Both the position numbers and the translations under genes were made by a program. 64,000 nucleotides of DNA from Amphritea pacifica. GTDB taxonomy: Bacteria; Pseudomonadota; Gammaproteobacteria; Pseudomonadales; Balneatricaceae. Of the stretch, positions 8,527 to 17,639 are shown one piece after another. Under the pieces are notes generated by a model. The model did not search any database. It had not been told where the DNA came from and worked only from the letters and a program-made list of their open reading frames with translations. The stretch is from the NCBI RefSeq assembly GCF_016924145.1, contig NZ_JAFFZO010000001.1, positions 1 to 64,000 of the forward strand, read 5' to 3'. Position 1 is the stretch's first letter; the number at the start of each line of letters is the position of its first letter.

Positions 8527-10311
8527 TCAGTGCTGTCGCTGTCCGTAGAGACGCGCGTAGAGTCCGTTCTGCTGCAGCAGTTGCTCATGATCGCCCTGCT
8601 CTGCAACCTGACCATCTTCAAACACATAGACATGATCTGCCTGCTTAACCGCACTCAGACGGTGAGCCACAATAATGGTGGTACGCCCCTGCAGAAAGCT
8701 CGCCAGATCGCGATGCAGATTGTATTCCGTCTCTGCATCCAGGGCTGAGGTTGCCTCATCGAGAACAACCACTTTCGGATCGGTCAGCACCATCCTGGCG
8801 ATAGCCAGCCGTTGCCGCTGCCCTCCTGATAACCGCACCCCCTGACGCCCCACCACTGTATCGAGCCCACTCTCCAACTGCTCAACAAAGGGGGCCAGTT
8901 GTGCCACCTCTAACGCCTTCCAGAGCTGCTGATCGGTATAGGTCCGCCCCAGGGTAAGATTTCCCCGCACCGAATCGTTAAACAGCGCCGGATGCTGCAA
9001 CACCGTCGCGACATTCTCCCGCACCCGATCCAGACCGATCTGTTCGACCGGTACACCAGCAAACAGTACCTGCCCCTGTTGAGCCTGATACAGCCCAAGC
9101 AACACCTGCACCAGAGTAGACTTACCGCCGCCACTGGCCCCCACCAGCGCAATCTTCTGACCGGCATCGATTGTCAGCGACAACCCCCGGAGTATCTCCT
9201 GCCCGTCAATATAGCTGAAATGAATATCCCTGAGTTCAATCGCCACCGAAGTACGACCGGTAAAAGGGTCATGCAGATGTGGGTAGTCAGGCTCCTCATC
9301 CAGCTCAGCCAGACGATTGATTCGCTGCAATGCAGCTTTCGCACCATAAAACGCATACTGTATTCCCAGCACCTCCTGCACTGGCCCCATCATAAACCAG
9401 AGGTAGCCAAATACCGCCATCATCTGTCCGATACTGAGATCGGAAAACACCACCATCCCCATCGATAGTGCCCGAAACATATCAAAACCAACCAGAAACA
9501 CCATAAAGCTGAAACGGTTAGCAGCCTCGCTGCGCCACTCAAACCGGGTGGCATGATCTCTGAGAGAGCGGGCATCCCCGACCAGCCCCTGAAGGTAGTG
9601 GTTTTCCCGGTTAGCCGCACGGATCTGATAGATCGCCTCGAGCACTTCGGTAAGCCCTCCCTGAAACCGCTCATAGGCACGGTTTTCCTGTTTTTTTAAC
9701 TCCTTAACCTGCTTACCGATCGTCATCGTCAGCCACACCACCAGAGGGTTAAGCAGCAGGATAAACAGCGCCAGTTGCCAGTTCATCCAGATCAGCACCA
9801 CCGCCGTGCCAATAATTGTCAGCAGCGCGATCAGCAGGCGACTGACTGAGGCCCCCACAAACCGGTCTACGGTGTCCAGATCAGTAATAAAATGGGAGCT
9901 GACTGAGCCACTACCAAGGGCTTCATACTCCGCCATAGAGATCCGCTTCAGCCGCTGCAGCAATCCAGCGCGTATACGGAAGATCACCTCTTTAGAGATA
10001 ATAGAGAACTGCCGCCCCTGCCAGACATTGAACACCAGTGCGGCAACCCTCAATAGAACAGTCAGTAGCAGTACCGCTGTAATATAGAGCACCGGCCCCT
10101 GCCAGCCCGGCGGGAAAACAGCGTTACACCAACTGACCAGCGTCTCGGGCTGGTTCAGCAGCACCTCATCAACCAGCATCGGCATCAGCAATGGCAACGG
10201 TACGCTGGCACAGGTCGCCAGCAGAGCGATCAGATTTGCCTTGATTAACAGTGGCCGGTATTCCAGAGCGACACTGAAGATATAGCGCCAGCTATAATGA
10301 GACTGATCCAT
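8527..10311 (-). CDS. ABC exporter, fused permease-ATPase (MsbA/multidrug type)
   Basis: 594 residues. The N-terminal half holds six membrane helices (for example LLIALLTIIGTAVVLIWM). The C-terminal ATPase has Walker A GASGGGKST, signature LSGGQRQRLAIARM, Walker B KVVVLDEATSALD and the switch histidine in IIVAHRLSAVKQ. It works as a homodimeric half-transporter in the inner membrane. The substrate cannot be read from sequence; lipid or drug export is usual for the family, and the adjacent cardiolipin-synthase-like gene makes a lipid mildly more likely. It is the first gene of a two-gene unit. Confidence 0.88.
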   Translation of the reverse strand: MDQSHYSWRYIFSVALEYRPLLIKANLIALLATCASVPLPLLMPMLVDEVLLNQPETLVSWCNAVFPPGWQGPVLYITAVLLLTVLLRVAALVFNVWQGRQFSIISKEVIFRIRAGLLQRLKRISMAEYEALGSGSVSSHFITDLDTVDRFVGASVSRLLIALLTIIGTAVVLIWMNWQLALFILLLNPLVVWLTMTIGKQVKELKKQENRAYERFQGGLTEVLEAIYQIRAANRENHYLQGLVGDARSLRDHATRFEWRSEAANRFSFMVFLVGFDMFRALSMGMVVFSDLSIGQMMAVFGYLWFMMGPVQEVLGIQYAFYGAKAALQRINRLAELDEEPDYPHLHDPFTGRTSVAIELRDIHFSYIDGQEILRGLSLTIDAGQKIALVGASGGGKSTLVQVLLGLYQAQQGQVLFAGVPVEQIGLDRVRENVATVLQHPALFNDSVRGNLTLGRTYTDQQLWKALEVAQLAPFVEQLESGLDTVVGRQGVRLSGGQRQRLAIARMVLTDPKVVVLDEATSALDAETEYNLHRDLASFLQGRTTIIVAHRLSAVKQADHVYVFEDGQVAEQGDHEQLLQQNGLYARLYGQRQH

Positions 10312-10407
10312 AACGAGCGGCCTGCTCCCTGATAGTGTAACGGTTTAATTCATCGGTATATTTACGAAGTTTAGCCAGATTCAGACGTCTGCGTCTGGTG
10401 ATGGAAT

Positions 10408-10430
10408 AAAAAAACCGCTCATGCGGTCTT
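10408..10430 (-). terminator. Rho-independent terminator after bolA
   Basis: On the minus strand, ACCGC-ATGA-GCGGT is followed directly by a run of seven T. The hairpin is short (5 bp plus) but GC-rich. It lies about 50 bp beyond the bolA stop and before the ABC exporter start, separating the two units. Confidence 0.75.
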
Positions 10431-10479
10431 TAGTATCTGCTTTATGCGACTCACAGTGCGAAAAGATGAACCCACCCGG

Positions 10480-10797
10480 TCAATGATCCCCCTTGGAGCC
10501 GCCCATACAGTTGGGCGACTGAGGAATCTCTCCATTCTGTTGCTGCCACTCCTGCACAGTATACAGATGCAGCGCCAGCGCATGGATCGGATTGTTCATC
10601 AGTTCTGAAAGCGCACCATAGATCATCTGATGACGGGCAACCGGTCGCTTACCGACAAAATCATCGGTCACCACTGCCAGCTTAAAATGACTTTCCGTTG
10701 CCGGCCCACTATGCATATGGCTTTCATTTTCAATCACCAGATGCTGCAAAACCAGCGCCTGCGCCAGACGCTGCTCGATCTCAGTTGCAATACTCAT
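10480..10797 (-). CDS. bolA: BolA family protein
   Basis: 105 residues. ESHFKLAVVTDDFVGKRPVARHQMIY followed by HALALHLYTVQEW is the BolA fold, with the conserved HxxxY segment and the C-terminal His that takes part in binding a [2Fe-2S] cluster with monothiol glutaredoxins. The length and the C-terminal SPxCMGG tail match BolA proper rather than the shorter IbaG. The start is 14 bp after the DUF3422 gene, so they are probably one operon. The role is iron-sulfur trafficking and morphology or stress responses, known from the family. Confidence 0.9.
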   Translation of the reverse strand: MSIATEIEQRLAQALVLQHLVIENESHMHSGPATESHFKLAVVTDDFVGKRPVARHQMIYGALSELMNNPIHALALHLYTVQEWQQQNGEIPQSPNCMGGSKGDH

Positions 10798-10811
10798 ATC
10801 ATTGACCTGTT

Positions 10812-12155
10812 TTACTGTTTTATGTCCGCCGAATCGGCAGCCAGTTTACTGAATTTTGAGTGAATTCGCCGGGTGATCAACGCCACCGCAATAATCACCA
10901 GCGGCATCGCAATCCCCAACGACAGACTCTTATTGATATGCAAACCCTGATCATACAGCACGCCGATGAAAATCTTTACCAGACCGATGGTGTAATAGCT
11001 GATCGCTGCGACAGAAAGGCCTTCAACCGTATGCTGCATCATCAGCTGAATCTGCGAACGCCGGTCCATTGAGCTGAGCAACTCCTGATTCTGCCCCTGA
11101 ATCGACAGCTCGACCTGCGTGCGCAGCATATCGCTGACCCGGTCGATTCTGCGGGACAGATCCTCCAGCCGCCCCGCAATCGCCTTGCAGGTGCGCACCG
11201 CAGGAATCATTCGCCGGGTGATAAACTCCTGTAATGTCAGGTGACCAGACACCTCATCCTCCCGCAGGTCAGCCAGCCGCTGCATCACCAGGTCCTGATA
11301 GGCATTGGTCGCATTAAAGCGGAACGTAGAACTGGCGCGATACGCCTCAACCCGGGAAGCCAGATGGGTTAACCGGCTTAACAGCTGCCGCTCATCGCGA
11401 CAACGGGTGTCATCATACTGTTCACTGGAGAGTATCTGGGTCAGCTCAGCCAGCTGCTGATCCATCTGCTGTAGCTCAGGGCTGATTGAACGCGCCATCG
11501 GTAGCCCCATCAGTGTCATCAGCCGGTAGGATTCAATCTCCAGAAGCCGCTGAATCAGACGTCCCAGCTGACTGTCACTCATCTCCCGGTTATAGATCAG
11601 GAAACGACCGAAGCCATCACTGTGCAAGCGGTAACTGGTCCACACCTGCGCCGCTCCCTGCGAAGGCTGACTCCCCACCAGACGCATCTCGTCAAAATGA
11701 CTTTTCACCTCGGGTATGGTGGGTTCGCCTATCGTGCGGACATCTTCTACCGACATATGAAACGCTGCGACAACTTCACCGCAGATCCCCTCCAGCCAGC
11801 CTTCAGGCAACTGACTGATGCCGGTTTGTGCGAAGGGCTGCAGGTGGCTGCCGCCCAACCAGATAAAGGTATAGGATACAAACTCCATATGCTTTTCACG
11901 GCGAACCTTCAGTTCGCCAAAACGCTGCTGAAAACAGGGCGTATCCTGCTCAGGAATATCGCCGCCGAGCAACTCACACAACTGCTGCAGGTGACTGAAC
12001 TGTTCAGCTTTCTGGTCTTCGCTGCACACCACAGAGAGATGCGAAATCCGGGCGGGACTGGGGATAACCTGAAACGGTCTCGAGTGCATCTCTTCGTAGA
12101 GAGACTCTCTCAGGGGGTGCATTTCAAGCTGAAGATTGGCAGAGACAGACATCAA
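10812..12155 (-). CDS. DUF3422 family membrane-anchored protein
   Basis: 447 residues. The N-terminal soluble region opens with HPLRESLYEEMHSRPFQVIPSPARISHL, the hallmark of DUF3422. A long helical or coiled-coil region follows (about residues 210-370). Two C-terminal membrane helices (IGLVKIFIGVL and LSLGIAMPLVIIAVALI) end in a basic tail, a topology resembling CorA-like or anchored scaffolds. Function is unknown. Two adjacent ATGs (12155, 12152) could start it. It precedes bolA with a 14-bp gap. Confidence 0.82.
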   Translation of the reverse strand: MMSVSANLQLEMHPLRESLYEEMHSRPFQVIPSPARISHLSVVCSEDQKAEQFSHLQQLCELLGGDIPEQDTPCFQQRFGELKVRREKHMEFVSYTFIWLGGSHLQPFAQTGISQLPEGWLEGICGEVVAAFHMSVEDVRTIGEPTIPEVKSHFDEMRLVGSQPSQGAAQVWTSYRLHSDGFGRFLIYNREMSDSQLGRLIQRLLEIESYRLMTLMGLPMARSISPELQQMDQQLAELTQILSSEQYDDTRCRDERQLLSRLTHLASRVEAYRASSTFRFNATNAYQDLVMQRLADLREDEVSGHLTLQEFITRRMIPAVRTCKAIAGRLEDLSRRIDRVSDMLRTQVELSIQGQNQELLSSMDRRSQIQLMMQHTVEGLSVAAISYYTIGLVKIFIGVLYDQGLHINKSLSLGIAMPLVIIAVALITRRIHSKFSKLAADSADIKQ

Positions 12156-12245
12156 ACTTCCTGATTTCTATTAACAAACCGCTATTGTTAGCGAAACCCA
12201 CGGCCTAAAGCAACTCTCCTGAATACCCGCTACAAAAGAGCCCTG

Positions 12246-12599
12246 TCAATCCTCCAAAGGAGCCAGCATCAACGGCGCCTGCAACAGATCAACCGCCAAC
12301 ACCTGGGGGGTCACATCAAACCACTGCAGAAACAGTTCCAGCGTTCTGTTCTGCGGCCAGTGATCACCAAACTCTTCCCAGGCGGCCAGCTCATTGGCAA
12401 ATATGTTTTCATAGTGCAGCGCCAACTGCTGCGACACATCGGTTTCGCTGTGAAACTCTTCGGTCAGATATACACTGCCTTCAGCGCGATGCTCGTCCAA
12501 TGACATCGGCTGATTCAGCTCATCCAGCTGCTGACTGGCCCAGTCAACAAACGGCTGACGCGGCAGAACAGCAAATCCGGAACGGTTGATCAGTTTCAT
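12246..12599 (-). CDS. Conserved hypothetical protein
   Basis: 117 residues, acidic (MKLINRSGFAVLPRQPFVDW...), with no membrane segment and no catalytic motif that I recognise. The compact acidic composition, with conserved-looking tryptophans (DWASQQLDEL, LAAWEEFGDHWP), suggests a small soluble cytoplasmic protein. It diverges from the next gene with a 65-bp spacer that must contain both promoters. Function unknown. Confidence 0.7.
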   Translation of the reverse strand: MKLINRSGFAVLPRQPFVDWASQQLDELNQPMSLDEHRAEGSVYLTEEFHSETDVSQQLALHYENIFANELAAWEEFGDHWPQNRTLELFLQWFDVTPQVLAVDLLQAPLMLAPLED

Positions 12600-12664
12600 A
12601 GAGGCTTCTCCCGACTTCAGCTAAACTAGTGGCCAGCATTATAACCTCAGCCCCAGAGATGTGA

Positions 12665-13396
12665 ATGAATATCCGCTGCCTACCCCACCTGAACACCAAA
12701 CAAGCCTGGCTTGATTTCTGTAAGCGAGAGGTGTCCTCGTGCTTTACTGAGAGTCCGGAAGCTATGGTGGATTTCCAGACGACCTATCTGATGATTACGG
12801 TACTGGACAACAATACCCGTCATGGAAAACAGGCGGTCAAATACAGCCTGGGGTCCCGCAGTTCACTGAAACCTGCCTGGAAGTTTATTCAGGCCTGCGA
12901 TTTCAATCTGCAGATGATGATAGACGGTCTGGCAGAGATTAATTTCGATGGCAATGTCCGTGATAACTCGCTGCTTAAGGCACATACCGACCTCACGGTA
13001 CGCAAGTTTTTCTCTAAAGACCGCTCAATCATCTCACCGGGAAACCTTGGCCGTCTGATCCCCCTGACTGAAGCCCCCCCTCTCTGGACGCTACAACACC
13101 TGTCACGACTGCTGGCAAACCAGCAGTTCCGGGATCTGCGCTCAGAGCAACTGGCGCTGCCTGACAATGATCAGTTTATGGTGGAGTATAAAGGGATACC
13201 CGCACCTGAAGCTCAGGAGCTCCTGGTAGGCATCATAAATCAGCCGGAGCTGTGGCAGGTTCGGCCACACCCAAATAACCCTGGCCGGTTAATTATTATG
13301 CGTCAGGATGTCCCCATGTGCAGCTTTGAGCCGGATTTCAGCCCCCCAAAACCAAAACTGGCCCAACGGGGAACCCGCTGGACCAGCTCAGCCTGA
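12665..13396 (+). CDS. Hypothetical protein next to the mks operon
   Basis: 243 residues, soluble, mildly basic. I recognise no family. It has a Trp-rich N-terminus (AWLDFCKREVSSCF) and a basic C-terminal tail with KPKLAQRGTRW. It runs convergently toward mksB and its stop lies 20 bp from the mksB stop. It occupies the place where a nuclease gene (jetD/mksG) would follow mksB in Wadjet loci, but it is on the opposite strand and shows no Toprim-like DxD or other nuclease motif. I therefore do not call it JetD. Confidence 0.65.
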   Translation: MNIRCLPHLNTKQAWLDFCKREVSSCFTESPEAMVDFQTTYLMITVLDNNTRHGKQAVKYSLGSRSSLKPAWKFIQACDFNLQMMIDGLAEINFDGNVRDNSLLKAHTDLTVRKFFSKDRSIISPGNLGRLIPLTEAPPLWTLQHLSRLLANQQFRDLRSEQLALPDNDQFMVEYKGIPAPEAQELLVGIINQPELWQVRPHPNNPGRLIIMRQDVPMCSFEPDFSPPKPKLAQRGTRWTSSA

Positions 13397-13416
13397 TGCA
13401 ATCCCTCCTGTAGCTG

Positions 13417-16400
13417 TCAGGCAGGCATCAGGCCCTCTACATCTTCGGCACTCGCTTCACCTTCAGACTTCCCGATCAGCCGATAGGGGTTATCGGAGTT
13501 CAGCAGCTCCTTGCCATTCTTGGTGGGAAACTCAACATCGATATCCACAATCCGGCCATCACGGCAGACGTTAATAATGGTGTCCATGGTGGTGGCCATC
13601 AGCGAGTATTTATCATCAGGGGCCGCGATCAGCGTCTGCAGGCCCAGATCACTCATAAAGCCCAGCGAGGTCACGGTGTTTTCTGCATCCAGCTTATTAA
13701 ACGCCTCATCGAATACCGACAGACTAATCCCGCCAAGGGTTACGCCATCAGCGGTGTCACGCAGCCGATAGGTCGCCCCCATCGCCGCCGCAATCGCAAC
13801 ATAGAAAGGTACCTGATGCTCACCACCGGAACCGGTTTTTATCCGCTGGGTCAGCGTGGTCTTGCGGTTACCCTCAAGATCTTTAACCACCAGCTCGAAG
13901 TTATAGAAGTTACGGTAATCCTGCAGCAGACTACTTTCACCCTCATCTTTCAGCACTTCATGAATTTTACTCAGGGCATCCTGATGGGGCCGCTTCTCAT
14001 CGAACTGCATATCAAACAGCGAACCAACATTGGCCTGATCCATTCGGGTATAGGCTTCCACCAGCTCCAGGATATCTTTCAATTCCGGGTTAGGCATCAT
14101 TTCGAAGCTATACATCTCCCGATGGAATGGGCGGTTCTTGAGATGGGCATTGAGCTCACGAATCAGTTCTTTAATCTTATCGATCTGGTCTTTCAGGTGC
14201 GCAACAAAATCGGAACGGAAAGAGGTTTCTGCCTCCAGCCGCGCCCGCTCTGCCTTCTCGGTATACTCCGCCAGCTCACTGTCCCGCAGGGACCGGATCG
14301 TATGATCAACAAATTCAGCCAACTGCTCGTGAGTTGAATCTTCGCTCACTTTATCCAGTTCCTGATGGCTGAGACCTGAACCGTGGTAACGGGCTTTATA
14401 CTGGGCAACACCATCACGCACAATATTCTTCTTGCGTTCAACCAGCCCCAGTTCAGATTGCGCCTTTTTTGCCGATTCAAAGATAATCCGATCAAGGTCA
14501 CCAGAACAGGACTCATCCATATAATCCCGCTTTTCCTGGGCGGACTGAGCATCAAACACCGGGTCCGCTTCGCAGCGGGATCTGGCTGCGGCATGCTCTT
14601 CCAGCTCATTATCCAGCACCTCCAGGGAGGCATTGTCTTTAATCAGACTGGTACGAGTGGACTGCAGTTTGTCCATCAGCTTTTTCTGGGCATCCTGAGC
14701 AGCTTTCTGCGCTTCAACCAGTTCGGTAATCCGCTGATGTATACCCGAGTCATCCTGATTACGCAGATCCGTAATGCCCTGACGATAGCCATCGATCTCG
14801 CTTTGCAGCATCTCCCGCTGATTCACCAGATCAAAGGTACGTTCGGTGACACCAGTCAGTGCGGCCGTCATGCGAATCAGGTTTTCCCGCAGGCTGTCCA
14901 GCGCTTCATGGTCTTTGTTCAGCGCACTGAACTCGGCCATCATCTGCTCGACCTGACGATCCTGTTGTTGCAACTGGTGCTGACGCCGGCCACCGCCACT
15001 GCCCATCATCGGGGCTTCTTCACGAATTGAAGTGGTGGTCCCCTCAGTCTGCAGCATGCAGTCATAGGTCAGGGCACGCTCCTGCTTCAGCAGCTCGCTT
15101 TCGGTTTCTACCGCCATCACCCCGCCCAGTGCGCGGTTCATGTACGCCTGAGCATCATCACTCTGACAGGCAACAAACTGCGCCAGAGACCCCGGTTTAG
15201 AACGGTTGAGCCACTCATGGGACTTGGTGGTATTGACCACCCGACAGCCCTTCAGGTGACGACCTTTACGACGATACAGGGTAATCGCCTCTTTGACCCG
15301 ATCCGGATCAACAATCAGCGCTTCCCGACGGGCGCCGAGGAAACTCTCAATGGCAATACGCCATTTCTCGTCGTTGATATCCACCAGTTCGCAGATCGGC
15401 GTCGATTCGATACCGTAATCTTTCAGCAGTTGCATCAGTTCGCGGGTGTTACGTCGCAGAGGTGCCCGCCCCTCTTTCAGTTGCTCAACCGCGCTTTTCT
15501 GACTCTGAATCTCACTGCGCAGCTCGTTCATGCGGATAACCGAGGATTCAAACCGGCGGGCGATCTCCCGGCGCACCGAGTCGACCGACTCTTTCAGACG
15601 GTTGAGGTTATTATCGACATCCACCGGTGCCAGCGGCCAGGCTTCCGCCATCATATCTTCACCGGAGCGCCATAACTCAACCGACTCTTTGACCACCGGA
15701 ATAAAACTATCCGGCAGGTATTGCTGATAGTTGGCAAAACTGACCGCTGAACGCAGCAGTGAATAGACATGCTGGATCTTCTCTTTAACCACATTCAGCT
15801 CATGCTGACGGGCATTGATAGAGTTTTCCAGCGCCTTAACCTTGTGGGCGCTGTCGGTGTTATTCAGTTCGGCACGGGTATTGGCCAGCGACTGCATGAT
15901 CTCGCTGAGTTCTTCACTCTTAGCTTCAAGATCTGCCTGCAAAGAGGTCTCTTTCTCCTGATTCTGTTCGAGACGCTCGCCCGCTTCCTCTTTTTTCAGA
16001 TCGGCATGTTCAAACCGGGTTTCATGCACCACCCATTCATACTCGACGGAGTTTTTAACGTTGCGATCGATCCCTTTGCACTGCTCCTGAACCTTCTCCA
16101 GTTCAACGATGCGATTGTATACCTCGCGGGTTTTCTGCTCCATCGCCCGGTATTCATCCAGCGATTTACGGAACCCGCCCACATGGACAATATTTTCATC
16201 CAGGACAAACTCACGAATAAAGCGGGTAGGACTGTTGATCGGAACAAACTTCAGGGCGTTGCGGAAGTTTTTTACAAACTTCTCGTCATCATTGGGCATC
16301 TGCTGATCGTAACTCAGCTCAGTCACCAGCTCGCGGATAAAGCGGTTGGCGCGCTTCTCCAGCTTCATATCAGGACACTGTTTCAGCAGACTCTCTTTCA

Positions 16401-16866
16401 CCACCGGCCACTCTTTCGGCAGACGGCCACCATCCTGCTTAATGGTAAAATCTTCCAGTGTTACAGAGAAATCAGGCAGGATAAAACGCCCCAGCACATC
16501 CTCTTCCGGTGAGGACAGTGATGCACTGATCGCCAGCCCGACACAGGTTTCTTTACCGGTTTCGGTATCAAAGAAACTCAGGGCGATATAACTGACTGAA
16601 TCCTGTCGGGAGTTATCCTTATTACCCAGGTCATCCATAAAACCGAGACAGTAGGTGCGCAGACTCCGCTCACTCTTTTCACCCGCGCTGGCGTTAAAGC
16701 TGAGATATTTTTTGTTTCCCCCCATGAGAACCGTCTGAATAGCATCCAGCAGCGATGACTTACCCGACCCGTTCGGCCCGATTACCGCGACATTACCCTT
16801 AATCGGTATCTCTACTGCACCGAGCACATACCAGTTCACCAGCACCATTCTATTGAGCTGTTTCAT
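13417..16866 (-). CDS. mksB: MksB/JetC-like SMC ATPase
   Basis: 1149 residues. Walker A GPNGSGKSS is at residues 30-38. Long coiled coils flank a hinge at about residues 490-620 (YGIESTPICELVDINDEKWR...). The ABC signature SGGEHQ is at about 1013, and Walker B LSVFDEAF at about 1048-1055. This is the architecture of MukB-like MksB/JetC ATPases rather than classical Smc or SbcC. With MksF and MksE it should form a condensin-type DNA loop-extruding complex on the nucleoid or on plasmids. The start ATG overlaps the mksE stop (TGATG), so translation is coupled. Whether it serves chromosome organisation or plasmid defence cannot be read directly. Confidence 0.88.
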   Translation of the reverse strand: MKQLNRMVLVNWYVLGAVEIPIKGNVAVIGPNGSGKSSLLDAIQTVLMGGNKKYLSFNASAGEKSERSLRTYCLGFMDDLGNKDNSRQDSVSYIALSFFDTETGKETCVGLAISASLSSPEEDVLGRFILPDFSVTLEDFTIKQDGGRLPKEWPVVKESLLKQCPDMKLEKRANRFIRELVTELSYDQQMPNDDEKFVKNFRNALKFVPINSPTRFIREFVLDENIVHVGGFRKSLDEYRAMEQKTREVYNRIVELEKVQEQCKGIDRNVKNSVEYEWVVHETRFEHADLKKEEAGERLEQNQEKETSLQADLEAKSEELSEIMQSLANTRAELNNTDSAHKVKALENSINARQHELNVVKEKIQHVYSLLRSAVSFANYQQYLPDSFIPVVKESVELWRSGEDMMAEAWPLAPVDVDNNLNRLKESVDSVRREIARRFESSVIRMNELRSEIQSQKSAVEQLKEGRAPLRRNTRELMQLLKDYGIESTPICELVDINDEKWRIAIESFLGARREALIVDPDRVKEAITLYRRKGRHLKGCRVVNTTKSHEWLNRSKPGSLAQFVACQSDDAQAYMNRALGGVMAVETESELLKQERALTYDCMLQTEGTTTSIREEAPMMGSGGGRRQHQLQQQDRQVEQMMAEFSALNKDHEALDSLRENLIRMTAALTGVTERTFDLVNQREMLQSEIDGYRQGITDLRNQDDSGIHQRITELVEAQKAAQDAQKKLMDKLQSTRTSLIKDNASLEVLDNELEEHAAARSRCEADPVFDAQSAQEKRDYMDESCSGDLDRIIFESAKKAQSELGLVERKKNIVRDGVAQYKARYHGSGLSHQELDKVSEDSTHEQLAEFVDHTIRSLRDSELAEYTEKAERARLEAETSFRSDFVAHLKDQIDKIKELIRELNAHLKNRPFHREMYSFEMMPNPELKDILELVEAYTRMDQANVGSLFDMQFDEKRPHQDALSKIHEVLKDEGESSLLQDYRNFYNFELVVKDLEGNRKTTLTQRIKTGSGGEHQVPFYVAIAAAMGATYRLRDTADGVTLGGISLSVFDEAFNKLDAENTVTSLGFMSDLGLQTLIAAPDDKYSLMATTMDTIINVCRDGRIVDIDVEFPTKNGKELLNSDNPYRLIGKSEGEASAEDVEGLMPA

Positions 16867-17639
16867 CAGTGGGTCTCCTCAGGTGCCGCTATGGTGGCGT
16901 TGGTTTCAGCGTCTTCTTGCGCTTCTGCAGGCTGAGCCGCAGTCTCGGCGGCTGTCTCACTGTCTGCCCCCTCTTCCGCTGCTGATAGCGCCTCAGGTGA
17001 TGGCGTCGCCGCGTCACCTTCCTCTGCAACCGGTTGTTTCACCGGCTGTTCGTCGTCCCGCTCTTCGCAGAGCGCTTCCAACTGGCCGATAAAGTCTTCC
17101 ACCACCACCTGGCGGATCGCCGGATTGATGGTTAGAGGGATATTTTTCGGGTCCGTTTCATGGGGCTTGCCCCGTTCAATCACGCCATGCCGGCTAAACA
17201 GTGACAGCAGCTCTTTAAGACGGGTCTCATTGGGAATCTCGCGGCCGGTGAGGTTTTCATACAGCGTCAGCAACTCATCGGAGGTGATGTAGGCACGCCC
17301 AGCCTCAACATCAAACGATTCCAGTTTCTGTTCATATTGCTGGCGCAGACAGAGCAGAAACAGGGACTCATCCAGCTTCAGCCGCATAAAGCGCTCTTCA
17401 CCTTTCGGCAAAATACCCAGATAGGCTTCATCCGGCTGATAGATCAACGACCAGCCAATAGCGGCAAAGAGGTTTACAAAGTAGTCCACGTGGGATGCAA
17501 CCAGGAAATAGCTGTCCCGGTGCCCGGATCGTTCAGCGTAGAGAAACTGATTCACCAGCAGCATATTGGCAGCACGGACGAAATCTTCTTCCTGATACTG
17601 ATCGCTGCGACCGATGATTTTCTGCAGATCACCCAGCAT
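16866..17639 (-). CDS. mksE: MksE/JetB-like kleisin-associated subunit
   Basis: 257 residues from the ATG at 17639. This start overlaps the mksF stop as TAATG and has AGGAAAG upstream, so I prefer it over an upstream in-frame start at 17672. Residues 1-190 look like the winged-helix MksE/JetB fold ([46 protein letters not shown]). The C-terminal 60 residues are a low-complexity Ala/Glu-rich acidic tail, probably disordered and unusual for the family core. It bridges the MksF kleisin in the SMC complex. Confidence 0.83.
   Translation of the reverse strand: MLGDLQKIIGRSDQYQEEDFVRAANMLLVNQFLYAERSGHRDSYFLVASHVDYFVNLFAAIGWSLIYQPDEAYLGILPKGEERFMRLKLDESLFLLCLRQQYEQKLESFDVEAGRAYITSDELLTLYENLTGREIPNETRLKELLSLFSRHGVIERGKPHETDPKNIPLTINPAIRQVVVEDFIGQLEALCEERDDEQPVKQPVAEEGDAATPSPEALSAAEEGADSETAAETAAQPAEAQEDAETNATIAAPEETH

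Noticed and set aside
8495-8654. N-terminal extension of the phospholipase-D-type gene
   Set aside because: It overlaps the ABC exporter gene in another frame, and the ATG at 8495 has a clear ribosome site.
12665-13396. Calling this gene jetD/mksG because it sits next to mksB
   Set aside because: Opposite strand, 243 residues and no Toprim-like acidic motifs.
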